Shown in pieces: positions 33,990-45,003 of a stretch of DNA of 64,000 bases. Made by a program: the position numbers and the translations under genes. The DNA comes from Bedellia somnulentella (taxonomy: Eukaryota > Arthropoda > Insecta > Lepidoptera > Bedelliidae): assembly GCA_963576735.1 (NCBI GenBank), contig OY755178.1:13144001-13208000 (forward strand), written 5' to 3'. The notes under the pieces are model-generated. The model was not told the DNA's origin. It saw only the letters and a list, made by a program, of their open reading frames with translations, and ran no database searches. Numbering within the stretch: position 1 is the first letter of the stretch; every line of letters begins with the position of its first letter.

Positions 33990-34325
33990 GTAAGTGAAAA
34001 TTAAAAGTTAGACATATACTGTCGCGGGCATTTTTTTAGATCATTTAAAGAGAAATAATTCTTTAATACATTTTTTTTGGGTAACTTAAACCGTTTACGC
34101 CGCGCACACAACGGAAGCCTTAGTATGAATAATCATCGCCGTTTTTGCAACATTATTCGCTGATAGTTTGCTCCTGTTAGTCGCAGCGTGATGATATATA
34201 GCCTAAAACCTTCCTCAATAAATGGACTATCCAACACCAAAAGAATTTTTCAATTTGATTGGGTAGTTCCTGAGATCCTAGCGTTCAAACAAACAAACTC
34301 TTCAGCTTTATAATATTAGTATAGA
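33990..34325 (-). mobile_element. Helitron-4, 5' part
   Basis: Minus sense begins TCTATACTAATATTATAAAG, then CTGAAGAGTTTGTTTGTTTG, and continues to the GTCGCGGGC region reversed at about 34021. No 3' hairpin with CTAG was found on the left, so the 3' part is lost or lies beyond the GC-rich stretch at 33720-33790. Confidence 0.75.
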
Positions 34326-34590
34326 TATGTTGCTACGTTTAATTACCATGATAATATATAGCCTTAGAGGTCAAAGTGACCCGGAAGGTTCACAAGCGTT
34401 TTAGCGTTTTAGGTTAGAAAATAAACCATGACATATAATATACACAGAAAAAATAATATGATTACTTTATATTATAAGCATAATTCAGCATGTCATCTAT
34501 TTTTTTCAACAATCTGTGTCTGACCCAACACTCTGACTTCGTTGCTTTGAAGGTCCCAATAAATCATAAATAAAAACATACAAAACTTAC

Positions 34591-34728
34591 CTCTCCCAAC
34601 TCAGCCGTCTAGGGGCGTCCAATCCAAGGTCCTCACCGGACCCCCTCGTGTTGTCCGTCAACAGTCGAGCCAGTCTGGTCCCCGCTGAACTGCCCGTGCT
34701 GCAGACAGACCCTCGGGGTGTGGGCACT
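34591..34728 (-). CDS. Host exon, 138 nt, unidentified gene
   Basis: On the minus strand an acceptor TTTCTTGTAG is followed by 138 coding bases and the donor GAG-GTAAGT. The only open frame (one base, 45 codons, two bases) reads VPTPRGSVCSTGSSAGTRLA, RLLTDNTRGSGEDLGLDAPR, then RLSWE. Its composition (GC-rich, Ser/Arg/Gly-rich, no hydrophobic core) suggests a disordered cytoplasmic region, with possible kinase-type sites (RRLSWE). Length divisible by 3 with the same phase at both ends means it could be skipped without frameshift. Its start phase fits the end of the exon at 49370-49574 (AA + A gives Lys). A decayed duplicate sits at about 35287-35355. I do not recognise the gene. Confidence 0.7.
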
Positions 34729-34799
34729 CTACAAGAAAGATATTGCACACTCAGTAAAGATATCAATGTTAGAACTTTGGCACGAAGTTTATGTATGTT

Positions 34800-35000
34800 A
34801 GTTTACATAAAAATTTAAAACATAAAAACACATCCCAAGAAGCGGTAACCAGAACATCTGAACTAAAAATTCATCAGCGACTTTTAGAAATTGAGTTAAG
34901 AGAGATTATAAAGTTAGAAGGTTTGTTAGGTCCATCCTCATCAGCACAATCACTTAAAAACGTAACAATTAGTCACATTTTTAAACCACCCACGGGATGA
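34800..35000 (-). repeat. SINE-1, strongly decayed
   Basis: CCAAGAAGCGGTAACCAGAA, CATCAGCGACTTTTAGAAAT, then CACCCACGGGATGAAATGGG follow SINE-1 order in reverse, with many changes. Confidence 0.55.
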
Positions 35001-35044
35001 AATGGGTAAATCGCCAGAAATGATTTCCAGAACTTGTAAATTTG

Positions 35045-35245
35045 AAATAATTAGACATTTTTTGAAATTGAATTAAGAAAAGATTATAAGGTAAAGAAGA
35101 TTTGTTCTTTAGTAAATTCAACAGTAGTTTCAGCCTGATTACCAGACAATCACTTAAAAGCACCCTTAGTCCCAGATTTAAAAACTTCTGAACACGTAGA
35201 CACCCCGTTGCGACACCCAAGGCAAAAAATGAGTAAATGCTATAC
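35045..35245 (-). repeat. SINE-1, second decayed copy
   Basis: ATTTTTTGAAATTGAATTAA, CAATCACTTAAAAGCACCCT, then ACACCCAAGGCAAAAAATGA parallel the previous remnant. Either a second insertion or part of the duplication that also copied the exon. Confidence 0.4.
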
Positions 35246-35286
35246 AGCATTGAAAACCTATCTTGAATGTTAAGCTCATTTTAAAT

Positions 35287-35355
35287 GGTTGGCGAGCCAA
35301 TCTGGTCCCAATCGAACTCCTTGTGTTGCAAACAGACCCTCGGGGTGTTAGTACT
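35287..35355 (-). pseudogene. Duplicate of the 34.6-kb exon, decayed or alternative
   Basis: On the minus strand GTTCTTGTCAG acts as acceptor before V L T P R G S V C N T R S S I G T R L A, matching the first ~22 codons of the exon at 34591-34728. Flanking intron words are shared too (GCA(C)ATTCA.TAAA, GAACTTTGG). Of the codon differences in the shared part, about six are silent and four change the residue. After Arg the match is lost. The frame stays open for 11 more codons to a weak possible donor (ATAG-GTTTTC). It may be a dead duplicate or a mutually exclusive exon. Confidence 0.55.
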
Positions 35356-35519
35356 CTGACAAGAACGATATTTGTGCATTCAATAAATACACGAATGTTC
35401 GCAGCGATAGAAAGCATAAACGGAGAGGGGAGGTTCGAATTACCTTAGTTGGGTCTGAACTTTGGAATATGGGTATGAAAGTTTATTTACATTTTATATA
35501 CATTGCTCATTTATAATGT

Positions 35520-36111
35520 GGTTCTAAGAGACTGTCATTTTATTTAAATATAAATTGACTGTAAAAGATACTGTAAAGGTAATGGTGGTTAATGATTATT
35601 GATCCCACACACATTGTCCCAGTCCTGTGTTACGACACCGTAGTAATGTTTTACACCAAAGATTACACCTTAAATTACCCTACCAAATACAATTTTAATA
35701 TACGTTGATACATACTAAATAAATATAGCTCATAGTTTTATCTCCCTATCTTTGTTCAAGTTGCGTGCTTAGCAAATGGGCTATAATGTATTGCTCATAA
35801 GGGCTCATATCTTTTCCCGTTAATGATATGAAACTACCCGGCTATTACCCTACGTCTGTGGCAAGAATTTGGACAATGTATCCATTTGATAGGGGTTGTT
35901 ATCTCCACTTGAAACAAAGTCTGGTGTATAAAAGTATTTTGGTTCTTTACCTTTGATGATTAGTTTATCTCAATAAATAACTAATTTATAGATTTGTGTA
36001 ACGTTCAAATTTTTGCTCATATTTTTCTTATTATTTTACAAAAAAGTTTTTTTGCGTCCGTTACAAGATAGTGTTTGTTAATAGTTTTAATTTTGATACG
36101 CAATAAACACT
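35520..36111. other. No gene recognised
   Basis: AT-rich intron-like sequence without repeats I can place. Confidence 0.4.
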
Positions 36112-36350
36112 ACATATATACATATACTCACGGCAATCAGTAACTTAAAGAGGTAACCAGAGCCTCCGAATAAGAAATTCTACAGACAACTTCGGAAGAT
36201 GAGTGGGGAAAAGTAAAGGGCTAAAGTAATACAAAGGTTGTAATGGTTCTCCAACTGCATCGCCCTAAATCCTTTGTAAAGCCTCAAATATGAACTTCTT
36301 ACGCACTCAAGCCCTTTTAGTAGTGTTATTCTATGCCAACACTACACATC
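36112..36350 (-). mobile_element. SINE-1, diverged
   Basis: Reverse copy, CATATACTCACGGCAATCAG to TATGCCAACACTACACATC, with scattered differences. Confidence 0.8.
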
Positions 36351-36825
36351 AATTTCAGCACTCATTTCATTCTAATTGATGCCACATAATCTAAACGGTA
36401 GATTCAGTTGCGCCGCAGAAAATTTATAAAGTGCTATTAAATTTATAATGGATTTTGAAATCATTTACGCTAAATTGGTTTTGTTGATAAAATCATAAAG
36501 AACAAATATTTAGAAGCCACACTTTTTAGAAAACAGTTGGATAAAAAAAAACAAGAAATAATTCATTATGTTAACGCAATTTTATACATAATAAATTATT
36601 ATAAGTTTAATATGTGTTTGTATTTACTTGCAACGTTGGCAATATTGGTTGAAACTACACAAACTATATTTACCAGAACAAGAAAACTTTATTATTTTTT
36701 TAGAATAGTAATCTAGTGAATGTATAGGTGCATAACTTTATGCTTTATACCTCATCTTAGTTCCTATATTATGAGCCATTAATGTTTAATGCTTAATAGC
36801 AAAATTTTCTCTATAACAACCATTG

Positions 36826-37186
36826 ATTGATTGATTGATTAGTATTTTGGTTTCCGCACATAGCTCCCTAATGGAACTTTTTTACGTGGGCCCTGGCCAT
36901 CTTATTCAATCCACCCTAACTCTGTCCAAAATTTTTCAAGTTGTCCTAGGTCTTTTAAAAAGGTTTTTGTACTACCTGCTCTTGTCCTATCTTTTGAGTA
37001 CGGGCTGTTTAGAGCCTGGCACTCAAACATGACGTGATTTACTATCTCCTCGGCTTCCATGCATGCTCTGCACAGAGGACTATCTGTTACACCGATGTTG
37101 TGAAAGTGCTTATTCAATGAGCAATGACCAGTGATGATTCCTGTTATCATTCTTAGGCTTCTCCTGTTTAGTGGAAGTAGTAACAA
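36826..37186 (-). mobile_element. RNase H-type LINE, 3' fragment
   Basis: The tail is (AATC)n, seen as TTGATTGATTGATTGATT at about 36823-36840 on the plus strand. The 3' UTR is short. Coding at 36902-37186 ends in the RNase H/C-terminal zinc-knuckle pattern, so the element belongs to the I/R1-like LINEs. It is 5'-truncated where the tRNA-like SINE begins. Confidence 0.75.
36902..37186 (-). pseudogene. LINE RNase H C-terminus, partial
   Basis: Reads LNRRSLRMITGIITGHCSLN, KHFHNIGVTDSPLCRACMEA, then EEIVNHVMFECQAL, stop at 36902. The C..C....H....C pattern (LCRAC..NHVMFEC) after the RNase H end is characteristic of R1- and I-type ORF2 C-termini. Open but only ~95 codons, with no RT or endonuclease. 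Confidence 0.8.
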
Positions 37187-37385
37187 CCATAATAGCTCAG
37201 TGGGTAGAACGCCGCTTATCAGGCAGATGATGGGAGTTCAAATTACCTCAATCCTCAAATATCAACCCCTTTGGGGACAATCGGCAAGAACGTTTGAGTC
37301 TCGAGTTGAATTTGAGTTGCTTTATCTATCTCATTTTAGAACTTGCTTAAAAATTTTAATTTGTAATGTGGCAAATAGATAGTTC
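37187..37385 (+). mobile_element. SINE-2 relative, tRNA-like head, GAGTTT-type tail
   Basis: Head: AATAGCTCAGTGGGTAGAAC (A-box type) and GGGAGTTCAAATTAC (B-box type), as in tRNA-derived SINEs. Then the 3' module AACCCCTTTGGGGACAATCG and a GTTTGAGTCTCGAGTT tail. It lacks the middle of SINE-2. It abuts the LINE fragment at 36826-37186. Confidence 0.75.
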
Positions 37386-38399
37386 AATACCATTATCTTG
37401 GAAAGTTCATCGCACTAGGGAGAATCTAGGGGTAATAAAAATGTAGTGTTATCAAGATCAGCATCGTTTGCATTCCAGATGTCTGGAAATATTTCAGTCA
37501 AAAGCACTAGAATACTCGTAAAACATGTTCGTCAAAACCATGTGAGCTTTGGCTGCAAAGTTTATTTTAGTTTTAAAGTTCTAGCAAATGTTACGATTCC
37601 AATTTAGCTTAGACTTTAGACGTTGGTTGACGTGTTTCACTCTCAAAAATATCGAATGGCTTTTATATGAAATTAACGTAAATGATTTGAAGTTCACATG
37701 AACAAATAAGAAAAACTGATTTGGAATAGTTTAGAAATGTAGTTGTTTATGTAAACTCATGAGACAACAATAAATTATTCCTATTATCAATTTGGTACAT
37801 ATTCATCGACAGCAAGAAAATATATATGCTTGAAACAAAAATTTGCATATATAACGTTTGAGAGAACTTATAGTACTCAAGGAGCACTTTACTTATATTA
37901 GTATACATGCGAACAACTCAAGCAGTCAATTTTCCAGCTAAATTATGTTTTACTACTTGGACATAAGGAACTCAGGACTTAGTTAAAAAATTAACGAAAC
38001 GGAATAATCCCTCTGTAATCTCTTTCATACAGTGAGCTGTTTTTTAATTGCAATGGTATTGTAATTGGTTATCCCAGTCTTTATTATAATTTCGGCTTTC
38101 TTTTAATTAAAAGATAGATAAAATAAAAGTTATTTCTTACACGGTATTTATTTACTAGATATGCACAAGCACATATATCTATAGATATAGATCTTTAACA
38201 AGCTGATCACCAAAACTATTTCATGGTGGCAGCCAAATGTTATAGAATGATTTAAACATTTTGAGAGAGAAAGATGTTAAAAAATAATTTGACACACTAT
38301 AAAAAAGTCAAACAATTCACAAACAAAACTCTAGATACGAGTTTATGCACCTAATAGGTGTTGGCTCAGCATATTGCTCAGCAAATTGTATATAAAATG
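37386..38399. other. No gene recognised
   Basis: AT-rich. No coding or shared repeats. Confidence 0.4.
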
Positions 38400-38640
38400 T
38401 AAAAATTAAAAAATCTTTATTTACACCAGTAAAAACAAACAACAGTCGTATTCGTTAATTTAAAATGGTAATAACAATTAGGTGTTTGGTACACAGGTGG
38501 TAAGTATTTTACAAAATAAGATGTCGGTGTCCCCTGCACTAGGCGATGCCTGTATCGCGGGGGACGAGGTAGGCGGTTTACAATTGCTTGTAGACAGGGT
38601 TTCTCAGGTGGCGCATAATAAATTATTATCAAGTTAAGCT
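38400..38640 (-). repeat. Probable LINE 3' end, decayed
   Basis: The minus strand reads APPEKPCLQAIVNRLPRPPR, then YRHRLVQGTPTSYF, and ends with AATAAAGATTTTTTAATTTT, a LINE-like 3' end. The wording is one I associate with insect retroelements, but the family was not identified. Confidence 0.4.
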
Positions 38641-38720
38641 AAAAGTAAAAATTGTAACCAGGAAGTAACAAGTGAATCTTAACCCTATGAGATCATTTGG
38701 TATATACAAGTGCATATTAT

Positions 38721-38980
38721 ATTTTTGCTGTGTAGTGTCGGCTTAGAATAGCACTACCCCATTTCTTCCGGTGGGTGTACGTAAGAGGCGACTAACGGTT
38801 TTGGGGCATTTAAGGGATATTTGGACGATGCGGTTGGAGACCCATCACCAAACAACCTTTATTTCACCATCTTTTTCCCACGCAACTTCCAAAAGCGGCT
38901 GAGGAATTTCTAATTCCCTAGCTCTGGCTACCCCTTCTAGGGATTTATAGCCGTGAGTATATGTATGAATAAGTATGTAG
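38721..38980 (+). mobile_element. SINE-1 copy with 11-bp duplication
   Basis: Full-length sense copy, flanked by GTGCATATTAT at 38710-38720 and 38981-38991. A good reference copy. The 5' hairpin-forming GTAGTG..CACTAC, the B-box-like GCGGTTGGAGACC and the CCCCTTCTAGGG module are all present. Confidence 0.93.
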
Positions 38981-39049
38981 GTGCATATTATTATGGTCCG
39001 AAAATTAAATAGGCTTTGCAATAACAAAATTCGTAGCAGTTTCGGGAGT

Positions 39050-39170
39050 CACTAGAGGATATGGTGATTAAATAAATTTATTGATGTTGCAACTGCATCG
39101 CCAATTGGTACAACACGAATCGGAAAGGAAAAGGGGTAGTGCTAGACGAAGCCGAGACTAAGTTCTTTGT
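39050..39170 (-). repeat. SINE-1 5' part, decayed
   Basis: GCAACTGCATCGCC, CGGAAAGGAAAAGGGGTAGT and GACGAAGCCGAGACTA resemble the reverse of the SINE-1 5' half. Confidence 0.45.
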
Positions 39171-40692
39171 AGAACTTCTCCATGTTAAACTCGACTCCAT
39201 CTTTGGACAGTACAAAACTAAATGAACCCAAAATTAATACCGGGATGTACTAATGAATATTTACAAATGGCGCGACCTATATTCCAACATCTAAACAACT
39301 CAAAGAGCTCTAATTATGTCACAAAAATGTGGCTTGTGCCTTAAAAAGTCAAGTGCCAGCTGATTCACGTTACAAATACTAAAACAAAATTTTATCTTTA
39401 CTACCCGAAAACCAATTTAAAAACGTATTAACTAAACACGGCGAACTCGTTTTAAGACTTTCCCGTGTTGCAGGTGAGACCAATTCTTGCATTTCACTTA
39501 ACTTACCTATTTTACCCGGAGTTTCGTCAGATAACAAGAAAACTGAGAGACCGTGTGTTCTATTTTGTATGTATGTATGCTTTCTTTTCATACAAATTGT
39601 GCTTTGTAATGTTTTGAGCTAAAAGTACATAAGTTTGTATTTCATTGGTTCAAAATTGTGGTTTTTGTTATCTTAGTCTTAAAGGTAAAAAAAAAATGGT
39701 TATGTAAATGATCATATTATCGTGGAATCATTTTTGGAACGTGTGGGTTAAATGTAAAAATTATTATCCTGTTGTAGATATGAGCGTTTATACCACAGAA
39801 CACTCTACAATTACCTACCCATTAAAAATAAAATTGAAGCAAATATACAATCACAACACATAACGTGTAGCTGGATTTTTAAACTTATTTATATCATAGC
39901 ACAGTTCTATAATAGTATATAATATTTTTTTAACTTGATTTAAATGAATGCAGACTATATTTCATTAAAGATTTATAGACAAATTTCTTATTCAAAGCAG
40001 AAATCAAAAATACGAATTACGAATATATGGGACTAAAAAAATATCGATATTTGTATTGTTAAACCTCCCAATATGTTAATCACTCACTATTACTCCTCAA
40101 TTCAATCTTATTAATTAATTTAAACAAAGGATTAATACTAAGATATATGACTAGAAATAAAATACTGAGTACATTTTATTTGTAGGGAAAGTAACATCAA
40201 CTCATAACTGTACATGAAAACTCATGATTCTATCAGTCAAGAAGAATATCATTTAAATTTTTATCCTTATATTGCATCTTCTGGTTTAGACTTAGACGTA
40301 GAAACTTAAAGCTACACGGAACTGAAGCGTTTTGGACAAATGATGGAACTTTCTCCTCGCAGTTTCCGTGAGAAAGTTTCACACGAAGCAACGCCTGCAT
40401 TTTCCGCTGCTGACTGCAATTAAACATATTTTCTGCAACACTAACTTAAATTATATAAAAACTAAACCAGCTTCTTTTTAGCTTCGTTTTATTCCAGAAT
40501 AATGTAGAATTTACAAGTAAACGAGCGCTTGAAAGAGACATCTCTAATCAGCTGTACATTGCAGTAATACTTAATGTTAGCTATGAATCAATTTTATGAA
40601 CAAATTCTACAACTTGCTAAAACTGCTCTTATTTTTTATTATTTCAGCATACGCTTTTAGTCTTCGTGTTATAATTAATAGTATAATAGATT
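39171..40692. other. No gene recognised
   Basis: AT-rich. The 64-codon minus frame at 40233-40427 has no recognisable motif or clear splice sites. Confidence 0.4.
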
Positions 40693-40820
40693 TAGCACGA
40701 GCGCTATTTTATCATCAGGATATTGGTTAGAATGAATTGTCTGTATACAATATTAAGTAAATGCGTAAAAGATGACTGTTTTATATCACATGATATTTAA
40801 TTAGAAGGTCGCTCGCTCTA
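40693..40820. mobile_element. MITE-2, copy 2 (128 bp)
   Basis: TAGCACGAGCG at the left and CGCTCGCTCTA at the right. The interior, reversed, follows 10921-11052 word by word with about 30% change. Old copy. Confidence 0.65.
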
Positions 40821-41369
40821 GCTATGCTGATATTTAGTAAATAAAACGTAGTGTTCGTAGCTTAGGTATGTCTGATTCCACGGCTCTGGTTATATTTTTT
40901 AAGAATTGCAGCTGTAAACATAAGTTATTATTAAATTGCATTTATGGAGAAAGGCAAAAGTAAACAATAACCATTTAAACATACGTGGTACATTTATAGT
41001 ACATTAATATATAAACGGAATTACTATTGCGAGTAACGTTATGATTTATTTATATTGATACTAAAATATCGTAAATCAAATAACTTGTTTATTTTCAAGT
41101 TCGTACAAAGGTTTCAAATTAAAGTAAGTCTGAAAATACATGTTTAACTCATTCCTAACATAAAATAAATTCATGATTTGACCTATCAATGTATAAATCA
41201 TTCAGTGATCGACACGTAATTTGTTGACATAGGTAAAAGTATTGACTGAGTAGATATTGACTAATTGAAAGTATTAATTTTTCAAATTGATTCCGCATTG
41301 AATTCTGGTAATAAGTTTTTAATTTTTTTTTAACCGTTTCCTCTAAACCTATTGGCTTGACATAGAAAT
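40821..41369. other. No gene recognised
   Basis: AT-rich spacer. Confidence 0.4.
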
Positions 41370-41560
41370 AAAGTTAGCCAAAGCTTAATGGTTAATAAAT
41401 TCTCATCAACTTTTGGCAAAACAAACGGAAAAGCACTCTAAAAAAATATGCGTTACCGACTACTAAAACTGCTCCATATCCTTTAGCCTCCTCATATGAC
41501 ACTCATTGGAAAAGATGGGACACATAACACATCTCATCCAGCACTACGTAACAATATTTT
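41370..41560 (-). repeat. SINE-1, strongly decayed
   Basis: AAGTTAGCCAAAGCTTAATG, TCATCAACTTTTGGC, ACACTCATTGGAAAAGATGG and CAGCACTAC keep the SINE-1 order in reverse. Confidence 0.5.
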
Positions 41561-41889
41561 CACACTCATTTAGTTTTATGATTGGCATTTTCAGCCCCCG
41601 TTATATGTAATATAGTTTCATATAGTTGTTCTGAACATTTATTTTGAAATAAAAATAAAGAAAGCCATTTGAAACAGTATTAAAACTTCTGTCTAGTGCT
41701 TGTTATCTAAGAACAACGGAGGTGAAGTTTTCATTCCTCCTTCGGGTGTAAAATTTACGGTTGCAATAAAGAGACGGCTACGAAACAGCTTGAGTTGAAA
41801 CACTACAAATCTTTTGAGTTTTGAAATACTTTTGTGAGAAAGCCACCTCAAAAGTTGGCTTTTATGTTGAAGTTTTATCTTTTGGCTGC

Positions 41890-41975
41890 TATATGATACT
41901 GCCTTTGTGGTGTTATGGTAAAAGCATTAGGCTCGCGAGTCGGTTCGATTCTTTTCGGTTAAATTCCAGAAATTT
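41890..41975 (+). repeat. tRNA-like sequence (SINE head)
   Basis: GTGGTGTTATGGTAAAAGCA (A-box-like) and GGTTCGATTC (B-box) are spaced as in a tRNA. The acceptor arms do not pair, so this is a tRNA-derived SINE head, not a tRNA gene. Confidence 0.5.
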
Positions 41976-42709
41976 CTTTCTGATGTTGCTGGCTGATTCT
42001 CTAGAGTCCGGATATACGATTTTTATCATTTCGTTTTGCGGAGGGCTCGGATTTTTTGTCACTTTTTGCTCACAAAATAAGAAAATATAAAAACATTGAT
42101 TTTAGGTGGTTACGATTTATACCTTGTATTTTTCATGTTAAACTTAATAAACCATTAAAAAATAATATAATATAATATGTATAAAATATAACTATTAAAA
42201 TACTTAAAGCCAATTCAAATTAAACTTTCCTTTAAAAAGAAATAAAAAATTATAAAGGCATAAAACATGCAGTGGTTTAGGTTATTATTAGGTACTGTAG
42301 TCGATCTTCCTCTTCACACTACCACTATATAAACTCACAACAACACTGCTGTACCGACGATATACTCTGCAAATGGCTTTTTCGAACATTCACAGTTGTT
42401 GACTCTTATCCTCTTTGTAATAAGAGCTATGAAAGCAATGCTTTTACATTCGCAAGACAAAGTGTTTTGTGTATTTTTGAGAATGTAAGTTAGATGCTTA
42501 AAATAGCACTCTACGTATCATTATAATGGATGTTGCAAATTTTCATACGAATGGTTAACTAAGTGTCTGCAGTATACAGCGCATGCTAAATAATAGGAGT
42601 TTTTGCGAGCCCACATCCCAACGGACATTGGACACTTATCTTAATATATAATTTATAATAATAGTTTCTTTTTCATTTTATAATATTTGCTGGTAGTGGC
42701 TTTCTATAA

Positions 42710-42940
42710 TAAAACTAACACATTTTTTCGGTGGATGTTCGTAAGAGGCAACGAAGGGTTTCTTAAGTGTATGTTGGGCGATGCAGAAGGAAAGACACTT
42801 CATCAACCATCATTTATTTTACAATATTTTTCACACTCATCTTCCAAAAGTGGCTGAGGAATTTCAAATTCTAGCTTTGGCTACTCTCTTTTTGAATTCA
42901 TTGCCGTGATTATATTTACGTTTGTATGTATGCACTTGGT
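42710..42940 (+). mobile_element. SINE-1, diverged
   Basis: CACATTTTTTCGGTGGATGT, GGGCGATGCAGAAGG, CTTCCAAAAGTGGCTGAGGA, then TTGCCGTGATTATATT and a TATG tail. The extreme 5' end is missing. Confidence 0.8.
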
Positions 42941-43044
42941 TTCCCAGACAAATGTGCGTTTGTCCCTGGTCTTAATCTCTTATTCATTTAATCACTATTA
43001 CAAGTTTTCTTTCAAGAATGTCTACCATTAACATTACTGTGGGT

Positions 43045-43405
43045 GTAAGTACTACTCAGCCACGTGATTTTCCCAACACCACCGCCTCTCGTGCAGAGAG
43101 ACTTATGTTCAAATCTGGAACCGGACCTATATTCAAAAGTATTTTCTAAAGACATATGTGTGGCTAAGTTATCGTAATTTTAACGACACGTAAGAAAACA
43201 TTATCTGAAAACCTCAGTTGTAATAACACATGACAGTGTATTTGTACAGAAATAGCCATAGGCTTACCCCCTGTCACGTAAGTACACTATCCAAGAGCGT
43301 GGATACACTGAATATCCGGTGACATATATCCTGTGATTTTTTCTAGCATTCGTACCTCTGCTACCTTTTGTAGGATATTCGGCGTGAACTTTTGAGTAGA
43401 GTTAA
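43045..43405 (+). mobile_element. SINE-2, old copy
   Basis: The middle and 3' part are recognisable: GACATATGTGTGGCTAAGTT, ATGACAGTGTATTTGTACAG, ACCCCCTGTCACGTAAGTAC, and the 3' module CCTCTGCTACC..GGATATTCGGCGTGAAC. The tail is TTTTGAGTAG. The tRNA-like head is degenerate. Confidence 0.7.
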
Positions 43406-43954
43406 GTTGCTGAAATATTTGCGTTATGCATTTTACGGAAAGGAGATCGATGCCAAGATAATATAACAGGAAATATTTATTTCCACATCAGCGCTATTTA
43501 ATTTGCAAGCAGCTTAAAATGCATCTACGCGGACGGTGACATACTAACTTTGTTAAAAACAGAGCTTCTCTCTTATTTCTAGTGTTTCAATTTAAACAAG
43601 TTATTTTATAGCACAACATGCACATTATTTCAAAATGTTAAATAAAATAAGAACTTTCTGTTTGAAAAATGTGATTGAAGTCAACTTTGCAATGTTTGTG
43701 TTTAGCCATTTGAGAAACGTTAGGAAATATCAACATTGGAAACAGTGCAAGTTAAACAGTGAGTTGAAAATAGGAAATAAAAATCAATCATTTTGTGTGT
43801 ATTTTAAAACATGAATGTGTTTTTTAAAGAGCCTCAAATAAGAATTTAGTAGTTAATTATCAAATAACATGATTGAAATTTAGTTTCTAAAGTTTATAAC
43901 TTAATGCTGTGTTTGTGTTAAGTGTTTGTACCGAGAAGAAAAAACAAGAACTAA

Positions 43955-44045
43955 CTTACTCATACTCATGCTCATTATTTCCATTGATGTAGGCAGCGAC
44001 TACCGATATCACCACTTTGCACGATCTTTAGGATTCTCTCTTGAA
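43955..44045 (-). repeat. RTE-like LINE 3' end
   Basis: Reverse of the shared module (ATTTCCATTGATGTAGGCAG) with the flanking CGATATC..TGCACGATC words. Confidence 0.6.
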
Positions 44046-44673
44046 TATTTTCAAACTACCGACCAAACGCTATTAAATGTTGCTAAATCAGATATAAAAT
44101 CATTAGATAATCAATAAAAAAACATCCCGTGGGTATAATGACCCTCACACTTTGGGAATATATAAGAAAATAAAGAAACTCGTAAGAAAACCTACTAACA
44201 TCGACTTAAAAATATATTTACATATATACATATACTCGCGGCTATAAATTCCTAAAACGAAACTACACGGCTAAAGTAAAGTAAATAGAAGTAAGTAAAG
44301 TAATTAAGTAAATTTAAATAAAAAACTACTTTGACTTGACTAAAACAAATTGCATTTTCCTCACAATAATACGCAATTTAAAAGTCTTTTGTTCCATACA
44401 TAACTTTCTTCGTCTTCAAAAATTATATCTAAGAAATATTGGGAAGTGATTAAATTATATTGTTAAGCCTTAACTTGGCCCGACTAAGTGCATATTCTTT
44501 TGCCGAGCGACTTAACACTGATAAGAACCCAATTCAATTAAATTGCTAACTCGTCGCTCGATCCTAGTCGGATAATTAAAATGGATCTATCGAGCCGAGT
44601 GGTGGCGGACGTGTATTCGATATCTTTGGAATCGAATCAAGCCGACTGACAAATTGCCGTATATCTTACTTAA
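44046..44673. other. SINE-1 tip, otherwise unassigned
   Basis: A reverse SINE-1 3' tip is at 44214-44262 (CATATACTCGCGGCTATAAA). At 44478-44580 there are matched GC-rich words (CCGACTA/TAGTCGG, GAGCGAC/GTCGCTC) that could fold. No coding. Confidence 0.4.
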
Positions 44674-45003
44674 TTACTTATACTCACGCCCATTGTTCCC
44701 ATTGGGGTAGGCAGAGACTATCGATCGACACTTTGTACGATCCAGGCAAATCTCTTTTGCTTCTGTTACATTCATCATTCTTCTCATATATGCTCTTTTA
44801 TTCTTCATACTTCGGACGCCGGCCTTTTTGAGCACACACTCTATTTGGTCCAGGTATGTCCTCCGTGGTCGTCCTCTACTCATATTACCTTCCACATTGG
44901 CTCTATAGATCTCTTTCACCAATTTGCTGTCATCCATCCTGTCTATGTGCCCAAACCACCTTAACATTCCTTTCTCTATCTTGCACACTACGTCATCTTT
45001 CAC
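44674..45003 (-). CDS. RTE-like LINE ORF2 C-terminus, partial
   Basis: Reads GMLRWFGHIDRMDDSKLVKE, IYRANVEGNMSRGRPRRTY, DQIECVLKKAGVRSMKN, ending RSIVSAYPNGNNGREYK, stop at 44674. The MLRWFGH(V/I)xRMDD..RGRPR pattern is the C-terminal domain of a large group of RTE-type LINEs. The last codons are the 3' module itself, so there is practically no 3' UTR, as is usual for RTE. No RT palm is present, so this fragment alone is inactive. Confidence 0.8.
   Translation of the reverse strand: MKDDVVCKIEKGMLRWFGHIDRMDDSKLVKEIYRANVEGNMSRGRPRRTYLDQIECVLKKAGVRSMKNKRAYMRRMMNVTEAKEICLDRTKCRSIVSAYPNGNNGREYK

Noticed and set aside
41890..41975. Possible tRNA gene
   Set aside because: A- and B-box words are present but the acceptor and anticodon arms do not pair; treated as a SINE head.
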